Shown here: positions 1-7,753 of the stretch, piece after piece
How positions within the stretch are numbered: the first letter of the stretch is position 1
Layout: every line of letters begins with the position of its first letter
Notes under the pieces: model-generated
Seen by the model: only the letters and a program-made list of their open reading frames with translations
Told to the model about the DNA's origin: nothing
The model's database searches: none
Assembly (NCBI GenBank): GCA_900754175.1
Contig: CAAEBS010000139.1
Span: forward strand, 1-15,557
From: Clostridia bacterium
GTDB taxonomy: Bacteria; Bacillota; Clostridia; Oscillospirales; CAG-272
Direction of reading: 5' to 3'
Length of the DNA: 15,557 nt
Program-made: the position numbers and the translations under genes

Positions 1-30
1 GGAAACTTTTCTTCAGAAAAGTTTCCCCCG
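1..30 (-). repeat. Palindromic repeat, left copy (possibly truncated by the window edge)
   Basis: Bases 1-12 (GGAAACTTTTCT) and 15-26 (AGAAAAGTTTCC) form a perfect 12-bp stem around a 2-base centre, followed by a C-run at 25-29. Read on the minus strand it lies just past the stop codon of the peptidase gene, so it may also stop that transcript. No T-tract is visible inside the window, and the element may continue to the left. A near-identical copy stands at 15311-15342, in the same orientation relative to its upstream gene. The repeat is seen directly; that it is a dispersed family in the genome is inference. Confidence 0.75.
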
Positions 31-38
31 ATCCCCCC

Positions 39-1112
39 TCATAACTCAATCAATTGCTTGGAACTTTTCGTGAAATTCCGGATGCGCCCGTCGTGCTCCA
101 CCGCCACCATGTCCTCTATACGACAGCCGAATTTTCCGGTCAGATAAATGCCCGGCTCCACCGTGACCACGTTGCCACGACGTAAAACGACTTCCGGAAG
201 CGCTCTCGGAGAAAGGGAGGGGGACTCGTGAATGTACAAGCCGACCCCGTGCCCGAGACTGTGCCCGAACGCACCGCCGTACCCGGCACCGTCGATAACG
301 TCTCGTGCTACCCGGTCTGCTTCCCGGCAGGAAATGCCTTCGTGAAGCGCCTCCAGCGCCGCCGATTGCGCACGCAGTACCGTAGAATAAACCTGCTTCA
401 TTTCTTCGCTTGCGTGCCCGATGACCACCGTCCGGGTCATGTCCGAGCAATAGCCACGGTATTTTGCACCGAAATCCATAGTCAGAAATCCACATTGCAA
501 CTTTCGGTCGGCGGGAACGCCGTGGGGAAGCGAGGAAGAAGCGCCCGATACCGCAATGGTGTCAAAGGCGGTTGCCTCCGCTCCGTGCCGACGCATGAAA
601 AACTCCAGCTCCAGCGCCACGTCCCGCTCGGTAACGTCGGGCGAAATGTAGCCGAGAATGTGGGCGAAAGCGGCGTCGGTGATCTCCTGCGCCTTAGCAA
701 TGCGCTCCAGCTCAAAGGGAAGCTTGACCTGCCGCAACTTGCTCAGCATGGAAGAAGCGCCGGTGTTGAGCGTGCAGGGAAGCTCTGCCGACAGACGCTG
801 AAAATCGGCGCAGGACAGAGTGGCATCCTCCACCGCAACCGTGGAAAGCCCGGCAGTGCGGATCAGATCCGCAAGCGCACCGACCATGCCGCCGGTGACG
901 GCAACGATTTCAAAATTCTTTACTTCCGCCTGTGCGGCTTCGGTGTAGCGGGAGTCGGCAAGCAGATACGCCTTGTCCGGCGTGACGAGCAGATAGCCGT
1001 CGGTGTAGGAAAAATCGGTGAGATACCGCTGGTTCAGCTCGGAGGAGATCAGCGCCCCGTCCGCCGTCGTCCGGGCAAGCTCTTGCTGAAAATTTTGCAG
1101 TGGCGTGTTCAT
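39..1112 (-). CDS. Xaa-Pro aminopeptidase / prolidase-type M24 metallopeptidase
   Basis: A cytoplasmic metallopeptidase of 357 residues that by family removes N-terminal residues preceding proline (aminopeptidase P) or splits Xaa-Pro dipeptides. It has a creatinase-type N-terminal domain (about 1-125) and an M24 pita-bread catalytic domain (about 130-350). All five metal ligands expected for M24 are visible: D213 (MDFG), D224 (CSDMTRT), H288 (SLGHGVG), E319 (VEPGIY) and E333 (CRIEDM), with the accessory histidines H197, H284 and H295. About 357 residues is the usual length for the Firmicute enzymes. The start at 1112 is chosen because GGGAGG lies 7 bases upstream; an in-frame ATG nine codons earlier lies inside the preceding gene. 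That start overlaps the stop of the upstream gene as ATGA, which suggests translational coupling. Aminopeptidase P and prolidase cannot be separated from sequence alone. Confidence 0.93.
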   Translation of the reverse strand: MNTPLQNFQQELARTTADGALISSELNQRYLTDFSYTDGYLLVTPDKAYLLADSRYTEAAQAEVKNFEIVAVTGGMVGALADLIRTAGLSTVAVEDATLSCADFQRLSAELPCTLNTGASSMLSKLRQVKLPFELERIAKAQEITDAAFAHILGYISPDVTERDVALELEFFMRRHGAEATAFDTIAVSGASSSLPHGVPADRKLQCGFLTMDFGAKYRGYCSDMTRTVVIGHASEEMKQVYSTVLRAQSAALEALHEGISCREADRVARDVIDGAGYGGAFGHSLGHGVGLYIHESPSLSPRALPEVVLRRGNVVTVEPGIYLTGKFGCRIEDMVAVEHDGRIRNFTKSSKQLIEL

Positions 1113-1975
1113 TTCAATTCCTCCCGGCAGGCGTTCCACATGGCTTTCATGGTCAGAGCGTCCTCCGCCATGGTGCCGTCGGATTCGCAGATGATGCGGG
1201 GCGCAACGCCCTCCCGCACGATAGCTTCTGCCAGCGGCTCAAATTCCGGACCGTATACCGTGTCCGCAAAGGTCAGGTGCCGCTTTTCGCCGGCGCCGGT
1301 GTATTCGATCTTGGAAAAATGACAGTGCAGATTGTAGGCGTAGTCGTCCCCCAGCGTTACGGCGATCTTGTCAAAGACGGCACGGTAGCTGTCGCAGTCG
1401 GTGAAATACGAGCCGAGCGCCCGGGCGTTCATGTGCCCGAAATCCACCACGGGATGATAGAGCGGGGAAAGCTTGCAGAGGGTCAGGACCTCCTCCAGCG
1501 TGCCGAGCTGATTGATCTTTCCCATGGTTTCCAGTCCCATCCGGATTTTGGTATTGCCGTTGACCTCCAGGTTGCGCAGGAGCGTGTCACTGGCAAGCGA
1601 CATGGCTTCCTCACGGGTGATTTTGGCGGCGCTTCCGGTGTGGATGACAATGGTATCCGCTCCCAGACATTCGGCGGTGGCAAGCGAGCGACTGATGTAG
1701 TCGATGCTTTTCAGCCGCTTTTCCGGTTCGACGCCGGAGAGCGAGATGAAGTAGGGAGTGTGCAGGGACATCAGAATGTGATGCTCCCGTGCCTTTTCTC
1801 CGATCTGCCGAAGCGTGGCTTCCCCGGCGGTAATGCCGTTTCCAGCCTCGTATTCATAGGCGTCCAGCCCTCTTGCGGCGACCCATGCCGGGGCGTCCAC
1901 GGTGCTTTTAAAGCCCTCTGCCTTGAAAGAATTGCTGTTTCCCCCGGGTCCGAAGGTAGGGTGATCTGTTTTCAT
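1109..1975 (-). CDS. Endonuclease IV-like (AP endonuclease family 2) TIM-barrel protein
   Basis: A 288-residue protein of the xylose isomerase-like/AP endonuclease 2 superfamily. Classical endonuclease IV cuts DNA at abasic sites using three zinc ions. Most ligand motifs can be matched in order: H72 (LHTPYF), H112 (IHTGSA), E149 (LETMGK), D178 and H181 (DFGH), H219 (HCHFSK), H233 (EKRH) and E264 (ICESDG). The position of the conserved Asp in the family's D-R-H motif (Asp229 in E. coli Nfo) appears to be K231, so one zinc ligand is changed. This may be a known clostridial variant, and DNA repair activity should not be assumed. A good Shine-Dalgarno (GGAAAGGA) precedes the ATG. It is the middle gene of a three-gene minus-strand operon, 19 bp after yqeG and overlapping the peptidase by 4 bp. 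A sugar isomerase or other TIM-barrel metalloenzyme is the alternative. Confidence 0.85.
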   Translation of the reverse strand: MKTDHPTFGPGGNSNSFKAEGFKSTVDAPAWVAARGLDAYEYEAGNGITAGEATLRQIGEKAREHHILMSLHTPYFISLSGVEPEKRLKSIDYISRSLATAECLGADTIVIHTGSAAKITREEAMSLASDTLLRNLEVNGNTKIRMGLETMGKINQLGTLEEVLTLCKLSPLYHPVVDFGHMNARALGSYFTDCDSYRAVFDKIAVTLGDDYAYNLHCHFSKIEYTGAGEKRHLTFADTVYGPEFEPLAEAIVREGVAPRIICESDGTMAEDALTMKAMWNACREELK

Positions 1976-1994
1976 GTGTATTCCTTTCCGAATT

Positions 1995-2540
1995 TTACTG
2001 GTTCTTTTTTACCTCCGCTTTCTTTTGCAACCGGCGGTAGCGCCGCAGATACGGGCGCTCCAAAAGGCGCTTAAAGCGGAAAAACAGGGTGGTTTTGTCC
2101 TTGATGGGCGGGACGATGAAAGAAGGCATATCCAACCGGTGAACGGCAAGCGTGTCGGTCAGCAGTTGGTCGCCAAGCCCCGCCGTGTGCTCCGGCGTGA
2201 CGCCCATTTCCCGCATGGCGGCAAGCAGGGAGCGGGATTTCGGCTTTCCGCTGTCGGGATAGGCGGGAAGCCCGAGGGCACGGTTGAAAAGCTCCACCCG
2301 GGGCGGATGATTGTTGGAAATCAGCGCACAGCGGATGCCGGCTTGCTTCATGGCGTCAAACCATGCGATAATGCGCTCGTCCGGTTCTGCCTGCTCGTAG
2401 GGAGCCAGGGTGTTGTCAATGTCGATCAGCAGGGCACGGATGCCGAGCGTGTGCAGAAATTCCGGCGTGATCCGGTCGAAGCTGTCGAACAGATAATCCG
2501 GCGTCAGAAGATATGAGAGGGTGTGGCGGTGCTTTTTCAT
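1995..2540 (-). CDS. yqeG: YqeG family HAD IIIA-type phosphatase
   Basis: A 181-residue HAD-superfamily phosphatase of the YqeG family. The catalytic motifs are all present: motif I D40-I-D42-N-T-L, with D40 the expected nucleophile; motif II S75-N-N; a motif III lysine at K99 or K101; and motif IV G123-D124-Q-L-L-T-D129, which binds magnesium. The last 30 residues are rich in Arg and Lys, suggesting a nucleic-acid or phospholipid surface. The family's substrate is not firmly established; homologues in yeast and plants (Gep4 type) dephosphorylate phosphatidylglycerol phosphate. In many Firmicutes yqeG leads the yqeG-yqeH-aroE-yhbY-nadD-yqeK-rsfS operon. Here it lies on the opposite strand, about 7 kb from yhbY, and yqeH and aroE are not in the window. 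The start is supported by AAAGGA 8 bases upstream and a promoter at 2583-2611. Confidence 0.92.
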   Translation of the reverse strand: MKKHRHTLSYLLTPDYLFDSFDRITPEFLHTLGIRALLIDIDNTLAPYEQAEPDERIIAWFDAMKQAGIRCALISNNHPPRVELFNRALGLPAYPDSGKPKSRSLLAAMREMGVTPEHTAGLGDQLLTDTLAVHRLDMPSFIVPPIKDKTTLFFRFKRLLERPYLRRYRRLQKKAEVKKNQ

Positions 2541-2582
2541 AATGCCGTCCTTTTCCGATGAAATCTGGAATGATACGGTATT

Positions 2583-2611
2583 ATTGTAGCACAGATCGCT
2601 CCTGATTGCAA
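2583..2611 (-). promoter_or_regulatory. Sigma-A promoter for the yqeG operon
   Basis: Reading the minus strand, a -35 box TTGCAA (2606-2611) and a -10 box TACAAT (2583-2588) are separated by exactly 17 bp, each one substitution from consensus. Transcription would begin about 35 bp before the yqeG start codon. It is divergent from the tRNA promoter, with about 50 bp of A-rich DNA between the two -35 boxes. Confidence 0.75.
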
Positions 2612-2660
2612 GGCGGCAAAAAGAAAAAACAAAAAAACTTCAGAAAAATGAAAAAAACTC

Positions 2661-2689
2661 TTGACAAAAGCGGGGGATTATGGTATTAT
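2661..2689 (+). promoter_or_regulatory. Strong promoter for the tRNA cluster
   Basis: A perfect -35 box TTGACA (2661-2666), a 17-bp spacer and TATTAT (2684-2689) as -10, about 27 bp before the first tRNA. Upstream, from 2618 to 2657, are five A-tracts of 5-7 bases on the plus strand. They resemble an UP element or bent DNA, as found before stable RNA genes. Confidence 0.85.
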
Positions 2690-2716
2690 AATAAAGCAGT
2701 TTTTACTGAGGAAGAT

Positions 2717-2790
2717 GCGAGTGTAGTTCAATGGTAGAATCCCAGCCTTCCAAGCTGGTCGCGTGGGTTCGATTCCCATCACTCGCTCCA
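2717..2790 (+). tRNA. tRNA-Gly (anticodon TCC)
   Basis: A 74-nt cloverleaf with the CCA end encoded. The acceptor stem GCGAGTG pairs with CACTCGC, the anticodon stem CCAGC/GCTGG encloses loop CTTCCAA with anticodon TCC at 2749-2751, and the T-arm carries GGTTCGATTCC. It is the first gene of a three-tRNA transcript. Confidence 0.97.
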
Positions 2791-2791
2791 G

Positions 2792-2821
2792 ATAAATGGC
2801 GCATGAAGGTGCGCCATTTAT
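2792..2821 (+). other. Perfect 12-bp hairpin in the tRNA spacer
   Basis: Positions 2792-2803 (ATAAATGGCGCA) and 2810-2821 (TGCGCCATTTAT) are perfect reverse complements around the 6-base loop TGAAGG. It fills nearly all of the 38-bp gap between tRNA-Gly and tRNA-Arg. No T-tract follows, so it is not a standard terminator. An RNA-processing signal is the simplest guess. Confidence 0.8.
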
Positions 2822-2828
2822 GCAGTAG

Positions 2829-2905
<77 letters not shown>

Positions 2906-2908
2906 TAT

Positions 2909-2986
2909 GGTGGGATTAGCACAGTTGGTTAGCGCGTCAGGTTGTGGCCCTGAAGGTCGTGGGTTCGAATCCCATATCTCACCCCA
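2909..2986 (+). tRNA. tRNA-His (anticodon GTG)
   Basis: A 78-nt cloverleaf with encoded CCA. The anticodon stem TCAGG/CCTGA encloses TTGTGGC with anticodon GTG at 2944-2946. Counting back from the conserved T8-A9 (2917-2918), the acceptor strand has 8 bases, so the extra G(-1) identity base of histidine tRNAs is encoded at 2909 and faces discriminator C73 at 2983. Confidence 0.97.
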
Positions 2987-3027
2987 AAGCTCCCGTTTGC
3001 GTCAGCATCCGGGAGCTTCCTTTTTTT
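2987..3027 (+). terminator. Rho-independent terminator of the tRNA cluster
   Basis: A stem of AAGCTCCCG (2987-2995) with CGGGAGCTT (3010-3018) and a 14-base loop, then CC and seven T residues (3021-3027). It begins at the base after the tRNA-His CCA. The next gene's ribosome binding site is only 17 bp further on, leaving little room for a new promoter. Confidence 0.85.
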
Positions 3028-3055
3028 GTATTCTGCTGTTTTCCGGAGGAAAGCG

Positions 3056-4114
3056 ATGAAAAATCATGTCAATATTCCGATCTTCATACCGCACCTCGGG
3101 TGCCCGAATCAATGCGTGTTCTGCAATCAGCGGGCGATCTCCGGGCAGTCGGACTTTTGTGCGGAAGCGGTGGAGGGGAAGATCCGTCAGGCACTTTCCA
3201 CCGTGCCTGCAGGGTGCGAGCGGGAGATCGCTTTTTTCGGCGGTTCCTTTACCGGCATCGACCGGGAACTGATGACCTCTTTGCTTGCGTGCGCTGCGGG
3301 ATTCGTGGAGCGGGGCGAAGCGTCGGGCATCCGGCTTTCCACCCGTCCGGACTATATCGACGGGGAGATTCTTGCCATTCTGAAGCGCTACCCGGTGCGC
3401 ACGGTGGAGCTTGGCTTGCAGAGCCTTGATGACCGGGTGCTTGCCGCTACCCGTCGGGGACATACGGCGGCGTGCGCCGAGCGTGCCTGCCGGGAGGTGG
3501 TGCAGGCGGGATTTTCTCTGGTAGGGCAGATGATGATCGGTCTGCCGGCATCTGACGGCGAAAGCGAGCGGCAGACGGCACGGAAGATCTGCGGGCTGGG
3601 CGCCGACGCCGTGCGGGTCTACCCGACGGTGGTGTTTCGTGATACCGAACTTGCCGGGATGACCGGAAGCGGGGAATACGTGCCGCTGACCTGCGAGGAG
3701 GCGGTGAGGCGCACGAAGGACGTGCTGATGATTTTTGACGGGGCGGGGATTCCCTGTATCCGGGTGGGACTTTGCGCCGGGGAGTCGCTCAGCGATCCGG
3801 AGCAGGTGCTGGGCGGCGCCAATCACAGCGCTATCGGCGAGCTGGCAATGGGCGAGGTGTACTACGAGCGCCTGTGCCGGGCGCTGGATAAGGCAGGATA
3901 TTCGGGCGGAACGCTTACCGTTTACGTCGCTGTGGGGGCAGTTTCAAGGGCTTCCGGGCAAAATCGGCGGAATAAAGTAAGAATTTGCGAAAAATATGGC
4001 TTTGAGAAGATAAAAGTTCTTGAAAAAAATGAAATTATAGGGTATAATATAATATTAGAGCATACCCCTGCCGGCAGGGCGCCGGAGGGAAGAAAAAATT
4101 CCGAAAGGAGATAG
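3056..4114 (+). CDS. Elp3-like radical SAM protein (no acetyltransferase domain)
   Basis: A 352-residue radical S-adenosylmethionine enzyme. The iron-sulfur cluster motif CX3CX2C is at C16, C20 and C23, with GGSF near residue 60 as the SAM-binding glycine motif, then conserved segments around ELGLQSLDD and GQMMIGLP. The C-terminal GQNRRN-containing tail (about 300-340) resembles the accessory domain of the bacterial Elp3-related (COG1243-type) proteins often encoded just before smc in Clostridia. It lacks the GNAT acetyltransferase domain of true Elp3, so tRNA wobble-uridine modification is only a possibility. The start at 3056 has GGAGGA 5 bases upstream. The last 50 or so codons are clearly more AT-rich than the rest because a promoter for smc lies within them. 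Specific reaction unknown. Confidence 0.88.
   Translation: MKNHVNIPIFIPHLGCPNQCVFCNQRAISGQSDFCAEAVEGKIRQALSTVPAGCEREIAFFGGSFTGIDRELMTSLLACAAGFVERGEASGIRLSTRPDYIDGEILAILKRYPVRTVELGLQSLDDRVLAATRRGHTAACAERACREVVQAGFSLVGQMMIGLPASDGESERQTARKICGLGADAVRVYPTVVFRDTELAGMTGSGEYVPLTCEEAVRRTKDVLMIFDGAGIPCIRVGLCAGESLSDPEQVLGGANHSAIGELAMGEVYYERLCRALDKAGYSGGTLTVYVAVGAVSRASGQNRRNKVRICEKYGFEKIKVLEKNEIIGYNIILEHTPAGRAPEGRKNSERR
4020..4048 (+). promoter_or_regulatory. Promoter for smc-ftsY inside the radical SAM gene
   Basis: TTGAAA (4020-4025), a 17-bp spacer and a perfect TATAAT (4043-4048), about 70 bp before the smc start. It lies in the coding sequence of the radical SAM C-terminus. The new transcript would begin just before the palindrome CCCTGCCGGCAGGG (4066-4079), which could form a hairpin in the smc leader. 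Confidence 0.7.
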
Positions 4115-4120
4115 GCTGCT

Positions 4121-7100
4121 GTGTATCTGAAATCTCTTGAGCTTCAGGGCTTCAAGTCCTTTCCGGATAAGACCAAGCTGACCTTTGAGGGCGGCGCAAC
4201 CGTCATTGTGGGACCCAACGGAAGCGGAAAATCCAATATCTCGGACGCTATGCGCTGGGTGCTGGGCGAGGTGTCCTCCAAGAGCATCCGGGGTACCAAA
4301 ATGGAGGATATCATTTTCGGCGGCGCCGACAGCCGACGTCCGATGGGCTTTGCCGAGGTCTCGGTGACCTTTGACAACACCGGGATGCTGGGACGGCTGG
4401 ACTGTCCGTATGACGAGGTCACGGTGACCAGACGGTATTACCGTTCGGGCGAAAGCGAATATTACATCAACCGCCGTGCGGTACGCCTGCGGGATATTTA
4501 TGAGCTGTTCATGAATACCGGCGTGGGACGGGACGGCTATTCCATCATCAGCCAGGGAAAGATTGCAGAGATCATTTCCCGGAAAAGCGACGAGCGCCGC
4601 AGTATTTTCGAGGACGCCTCCGGCATTGCGAAGTACCGCCACAAAAAGAGCGAGACCGAGCGCAAGCTTGCCGCCACCGAGGACAATATGACCCGTATCC
4701 GGGACGTGTTTTCCGAGGTACAGGCGCAGGTGGAGCCGCTGGAAAAGGAGGCGGCAAAGGCAAAGAAGGCAATGGACCTTCTGGAGACCAAAAAGCAGGT
4801 GGACATTCAGCTGTGGCTGTATGACACCGAAAAGATACGGGGAGACCTTGCAAAGTTAGAGGAAAATTTCCGTGCAAGCGAGTTTGAGTTGCAGACCGCC
4901 GAGGACGCTATCAAGGCGCTGGAAGTGCAGAACGACAAGCTGTTTGAGATCTCCCAGTCGAACAAAAGCGAATCCGAAAATCTTCTCCGCCAGATCCGGG
5001 AGCAGACCGAGATTAACCATGCGCTGGACAGCGAATACCGGATAGGAGAATCGGACATCCGCCATGCGGAGGAGCTGATCGCCGGTGCGGAGGGCGTTCT
5101 CAGCTCGGTGGCAAAATCGGTTTCGTCGGAGCAGGAAGCACAGCTCGGGCACACGCAGAAGCTGGAGGCGCTCCGGGGAGAGCTGGCGCAGAAAGAGGAA
5201 GAAGAAGCGGCGGCGGAGCAGGAGCAACGGCAGGAGAGCGCCAATGCGGAAAAGCTCGGATTTGATATTGCTTCGGCGCTGGAGGACATCCGGGCGCTGG
5301 AGAGCGAGGCGGCGGATATTCATGCACGCCTGGAGCTGATCGAGTCCTCCCGGACAAGCGATACCGATAAAAATTCCAATGCGCTGAAAGAAATCGAGGA
5401 ATACGAGGCACGCTCGACGGAATACCGGGGGCTGTGCGATTCCTTGCGTGCCACCGTGGAGGACTACGACCGTGCCACGGCGGAGGCGGGCGAGACGGTA
5501 AGTGCCGCTAACCGGAAGCTTTCGGGGCTTTACGACGCACGCCGGGAGATCGAGGGCGAGCTGAACACCCTGCGCCTGAAGCAGGAGTCGGTTCATCAGC
5601 GCATCGAGACCTTCCGGGCAATGGAAGCCCAGCTTGAGGGCTATTCCGGCAGTGTGCGGTTTGTCATGAAAAAATACGGCGAGGGAGCGATCACCGACCG
5701 GTTCGGCGCCCCCTGCGGCAAGATCTACGGACCGCTTTCCAAGCTGATCAACGTAGAGGAGCGCTATATTACCGCCGTGGAGACCGCCCTCGGCGCCAAC
5801 CTCCAGAACATCGTGGTGGAGGATGAAAGCACGGCAAAGGCGGCGATGTTTGCCCTGAAGCGGGCGGAAGCGGGCAGAGCCACTTTCTTCCCGCTGACCT
5901 CCATGCGGGGACAGAGCCAGACGCCCGAAATGCGGGATGCCTCCGGCTATCCCGGTTATATTGCGGTGGCAGACGAGCTTGTGATGTGCGACAGCCGCTT
6001 TTCACAGGTGACCTCGGCGCTACTTGGCAGAACGCTGATCTTCGATACTATCGACCATGCCACCGAAATGGCAAAGGGGACCCGTTTCCGGGTCCGTGCG
6101 GTCACGCTTGACGGACAGCAGATCAACGTGGGCGGTTCCTTTACCGGCGGTTCGGTGCACCGCAATGGAAACATTCTGGGGCGGAGCGGAGAGATCAAGC
6201 GCCTGGAGGGTGAAGAAGCTACCCTTGCCGCTCAGACCGAGAAGATTGGCGAAAAGAGAGATAAACTTGCCGACGAGATCTCCGCTCTCGAAGCGGAGCG
6301 GGATTCCGCCGGACAGAAGATCGACCTGATCAAGGTCATGCGGGAATCCGAAAATACCCGGCTGGAGCAGACGATGGCAAAGCTTTCGGCGAACGAAACG
6401 CTGACCGAAAAGCTGAAAGCCGACTGCGAGGAGCTTTTGCGCACCCGGGAACGCTATGAGGAGGACCACAGACAGCTGTCGGTACGGCAGGCAGAGGTGG
6501 CAAAGCAGATCGAAGAGATCGGCGCCGCCCGTGCGACAATGGATATCCGCCGGAACGAGGCAGGCGACAAGGCGGCAGAAGCGGGACAGAGAAAGACCGA
6601 CGCCCTGATCGCACTCAACGAGATCCGCAAGGATATGGAGACCGAGGAACGCCTGATGCAGGAATCCGAGCGCCGGATGCAGGAATATCTGGCGTCTACC
6701 GGAGAGCAGAACGACAGGATCCGGACCCTGCGGGAGCGCATTGCCGAGCTGGAAGCAAACCGCCGGGACAACCGGACACGCTTTGAGGCGGGCGAAGCCG
6801 CCTTGGCAGAGCTGAACCGGAAGCGCTCCAAGGTGGAGGAGGGCAGTACCGAGTTTGAGCGCAAGCTCAACGAAGTCAACCTCCGGATGCGGGAAAGACT
6901 GCAAAGCAAGGAGCTTATCATCACGGAACACACCCGTCTGGAAAACCGGTTGTCCAACCTGCGGGAAGAGCAGGACAAGCTTGCCACAAGGCTGTGGGAC
7001 GAGCATGAAATGACACGGAGCGATGCCCTTGCCATGGGGTATCCGGCGCTGGAGCCGTCCACCCGTGCGGAGGCGGCGGCAAAGCAGACCGAGTGCCGCA

Positions 7101-7753
7101 ACAAACTGCGGGTGCTTGGCAACGTGGACCTGGATGCGGTCAACAAATACAAGGAAGTCAAAGCCCGTTACGATTATATGGAGGGGCAGATCCGGGACCT
7201 GGAGGCGGCGAAGGACGATCTTACCGACGTCATCAGCCAGCTGGAGGGCGAAATGGAAAGCGCATTCCTGGAGTCTTTCCAGAAAATCAATGAAAACTTC
7301 AACCGCACCTTCGGGGAGCTGTTCGGCGGCGGTTCGGCAGAACTTTCGCTTACCGAGCCGGATAACGTCCTGGAAAGCGGAATCGAAATCAAGGCGGCGC
7401 CTCCCGGAAAAATCATCAAGAACCTGGTACAGCTTTCGGGCGGCGAGCAGTCCTTTATCGCAATTGCGCTGTTCTTTGCCATTCTTCAGGTTAACCCCAC
7501 CCCGTTCTGTATTCTGGACGAGATCGAGGCGGCGCTGGATGAGGTCAACGTGGCAAGATTTTCCGAGTACATAAAACGGTACGCAAACGGAACGCAGTTT
7601 ATTCTGATTACGCACCGCCGTGGTACGATGGAGGCGGCAAACCGGCTTTACGGCGTTACCATGCCGGAGCGGGGAATTTCCAAGGTTATGGAACTGGATA
7701 TCAACGATATTTCCAAGAAAAAAGGAGAAGACTGGGATGGCATTTTTGGATAA
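4121..7753 (+). CDS. smc: Chromosome segregation ATPase SMC
   Basis: A full-length 1210-residue SMC, the core of the bacterial condensin that works with ScpA and ScpB to organise and separate chromosomes. Layout: N-terminal ATPase half with Walker A GPNGSGKS at 31-38; a long coiled coil (about 170-500) rich in Glu, Lys, Gln and Ala; a hinge (about 505-690) with glycine-rich dimer contacts; a second coiled coil (about 690-1020); and a C-terminal ATPase half with signature LSGGE at 1105-1109, Walker B FCILDE at 1129-1134 and an H-loop ITHRRGTM shortly after. The start is GTG, with AAAGGAG 10 bases upstream, slightly far. It starts 6 bp after the radical SAM stop and has its own promoter at 4020-4048. 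Its last 17 bp overlap ftsY. The usual neighbour rnc is not in the window. Confidence 0.98.
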   Translation: MYLKSLELQGFKSFPDKTKLTFEGGATVIVGPNGSGKSNISDAMRWVLGEVSSKSIRGTKMEDIIFGGADSRRPMGFAEVSVTFDNTGMLGRLDCPYDEVTVTRRYYRSGESEYYINRRAVRLRDIYELFMNTGVGRDGYSIISQGKIAEIISRKSDERRSIFEDASGIAKYRHKKSETERKLAATEDNMTRIRDVFSEVQAQVEPLEKEAAKAKKAMDLLETKKQVDIQLWLYDTEKIRGDLAKLEENFRASEFELQTAEDAIKALEVQNDKLFEISQSNKSESENLLRQIREQTEINHALDSEYRIGESDIRHAEELIAGAEGVLSSVAKSVSSEQEAQLGHTQKLEALRGELAQKEEEEAAAEQEQRQESANAEKLGFDIASALEDIRALESEAADIHARLELIESSRTSDTDKNSNALKEIEEYEARSTEYRGLCDSLRATVEDYDRATAEAGETVSAANRKLSGLYDARREIEGELNTLRLKQESVHQRIETFRAMEAQLEGYSGSVRFVMKKYGEGAITDRFGAPCGKIYGPLSKLINVEERYITAVETALGANLQNIVVEDESTAKAAMFALKRAEAGRATFFPLTSMRGQSQTPEMRDASGYPGYIAVADELVMCDSRFSQVTSALLGRTLIFDTIDHATEMAKGTRFRVRAVTLDGQQINVGGSFTGGSVHRNGNILGRSGEIKRLEGEEATLAAQTEKIGEKRDKLADEISALEAERDSAGQKIDLIKVMRESENTRLEQTMAKLSANETLTEKLKADCEELLRTRERYEEDHRQLSVRQAEVAKQIEEIGAARATMDIRRNEAGDKAAEAGQRKTDALIALNEIRKDMETEERLMQESERRMQEYLASTGEQNDRIRTLRERIAELEANRRDNRTRFEAGEAALAELNRKRSKVEEGSTEFERKLNEVNLRMRERLQSKELIITEHTRLENRLSNLREEQDKLATRLWDEHEMTRSDALAMGYPALEPSTRAEAAAKQTECRNKLRVLGNVDLDAVNKYKEVKARYDYMEGQIRDLEAAKDDLTDVISQLEGEMESAFLESFQKINENFNRTFGELFGGGSAELSLTEPDNVLESGIEIKAAPPGKIIKNLVQLSGGEQSFIAIALFFAILQVNPTPFCILDEIEAALDEVNVARFSEYIKRYANGTQFILITHRRGTMEAANRLYGVTMPERGISKVMELDINDISKKKGEDWDGIFG

